From an uncultured Oceanospirillaceae bacterium (lineage in GTDB: Bacteria > Pseudomonadota > Gammaproteobacteria > Pseudomonadales > Balneatricaceae): a stretch of 7,906 nt of DNA. How positions within the stretch are numbered: position 1 is the stretch's first letter; each line of letters starts with the position of its first letter. The translations under genes were made by a program, and so were the position numbers. Where the stretch lies: assembly GCA_946221045.1 (NCBI GenBank), contig CAMIIY010000075.1:1-7906 (forward strand). The letters are read 5' to 3'. The notes below the pieces were generated by a model. That model was not told the origin of the DNA. It was given only the letters and a program-made list of their open reading frames with translations, and did not search any database. Positions 7,144 through 7,906 of the stretch are shown piece after piece.

Positions 7144-7906
7144 ATGACCGGTGAAGCTAAAACCCACGCCATCGATATTGCGTCCATGCAACGTGACCAG
7201 CGTACGCTTGATCTCTCGGACGAAACCATGGCACTGGAAGTCAAAGATCTGCGCCTGAGCTACGGCGCCAAAGAAGCCCTGCATGGCATCGACATGCTGA
7301 TTCCAAAGCACCGCGTGACAGCATTTATCGGCCCGTCTGGCTGTGGTAAATCCACGCTACTGCGTTGCTTTAACCGCATGAACGATCTGGTGGACGACTG
7401 TAACATCACCGGCCAGATCCTGCTGGAAGGCGATAACATTTATGACCGCAGTGTTGATATTGCTGACCTGCGTCGTCGCGTGGGCATGGTGTTCCAGAAA
7501 CCAAATCCATTCCCGAAATCCATCTATGAAAACGTGGCGTATGGCCTGCGGATTCAGGGCATCAACAAAAAGCGGGTACTGGATGAAACCGTCGAATGGG
7601 CCCTGCGCTCATCCGCCCTGTGGGATGAGGTGAAAGACCGCCTGCACGAGAGCGCGCTGGGTATGTCCGGTGGTCAGCAGCAACGTCTGGTCATCGCCCG
7701 TACCATTGCGGTGAAGCCTGAAGTCCTGTTGCTGGACGAACCGGCCTCAGCACTGGACCCGATCTCCACTCTGAAGATTGAAGAACTGATTCACGAGCTG
7801 AAGAAAGATTTCACCATCGTGATTGTTACCCACAACATGCAGCAGGCCGCACGTGTATCTGACTACACCGCCTTCATGTACATGGGTGATCTGATCGAGT
7901 TTGGGG
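7144..7906 (+). CDS. pstB: Phosphate ABC transporter ATP-binding protein PstB, 3' end cut off
   Basis: The frame runs open to the right edge, with 254 codons visible of a protein usually 255-280 long, so only a short tail is missing. It is the ATPase that powers PstC/PstA. Counting from ATG 7144: Walker [10 protein letters not shown] (63-71), Q-loop FQKPNPFP (Q118), ABC signature MSGGQQQR (174-181), Walker B VLLLDEP (194-200), D-loop SALD (202-205) and H-loop VTHN (H230). The PstB-specific stretches CFNRMNDLV and THNMQQAAR are present. A cysteine common before the D-loop in PstB (EPCSALDP) is alanine here. The start is uncertain. ATG 7144 has AAGG 8 nt upstream, and its [11 protein letters not shown] start resembles my memory of Pseudomonas PstB. 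An in-frame ATG at 7129 has CGGAG at 12 nt and would add five residues. About 30 residues precede the ATPase domain, more than in E. coli. Confidence 0.95.
   Translation, partial: MTGEAKTHAIDIASMQRDQRTLDLSDETMALEVKDLRLSYGAKEALHGIDMLIPKHRVTAFIGPSGCGKSTLLRCFNRMNDLVDDCNITGQILLEGDNIYDRSVDIADLRRRVGMVFQKPNPFPKSIYENVAYGLRIQGINKKRVLDETVEWALRSSALWDEVKDRLHESALGMSGGQQQRLVIARTIAVKPEVLLLDEPASALDPISTLKIEELIHELKKDFTIVIVTHNMQQAARVSDYTAFMYMGDLIEFG

Noticed and set aside
1..7906. A previously undescribed system, mobile element, defence locus or CRISPR array
   Set aside because: All genes fall into recognised families in a common order, and I saw no transposase, integrase, repeat-spacer pattern or terminal repeats.

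Overview
The window looks like chromosomal DNA from a gammaproteobacterium, probably a free-living Pseudomonas/Oceanospirillales-type organism. The grounds are a PstS that closely resembles what I remember of the Pseudomonas protein, unusually long PstC and PstA permeases, a Pho box of enterobacterial/pseudomonad type, and moderately GC-rich coding sequence. No genus can be named from the sequence alone.

Layout. Positions 1-572 (minus strand) hold the N-terminal 190 codons of a class II histone-deacetylase-like metallohydrolase that runs off the left edge. A 129-bp divergent gap follows. Positions 702-1931 (plus) encode a 409-residue membrane protein with nucleoside-recognition (Gate) domains, resembling a fusion of the spore maturation proteins SpmA and SpmB. 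From 1932 to the right edge lies a phosphate-specific transport (Pst) locus in the order pstS, pstC, pstA, pstB, all plus strand. pstB is cut by the window end. phoU is the usual next gene but is not visible.

How it works together. PstS is the periplasmic phosphate-binding protein, PstC and PstA are the two inner-membrane permeases, and PstB is the ATPase. Together they form the high-affinity phosphate ABC importer, which in known systems also feeds the PhoR/PhoB signalling pathway. The regulation can be read from the sequence. A near-consensus Pho box sits 10 bp upstream of a -10 hexamer in front of pstS. A strong intrinsic terminator follows pstS. A second, degenerate Pho-box-like repeat array with the same 10-bp spacing to a -10-like hexamer lies between that terminator and pstC. 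This suggests that PstS is made in excess from its own transcript and that the permease/ATPase genes have a second PhoB-dependent start.

No mobile element, CRISPR array, tRNA, rRNA or clearly new system was seen. The most interesting points are the double PhoB promoter layout and the large extra periplasmic domains on both permeases. Both probably belong to a known lineage pattern rather than being new biology.
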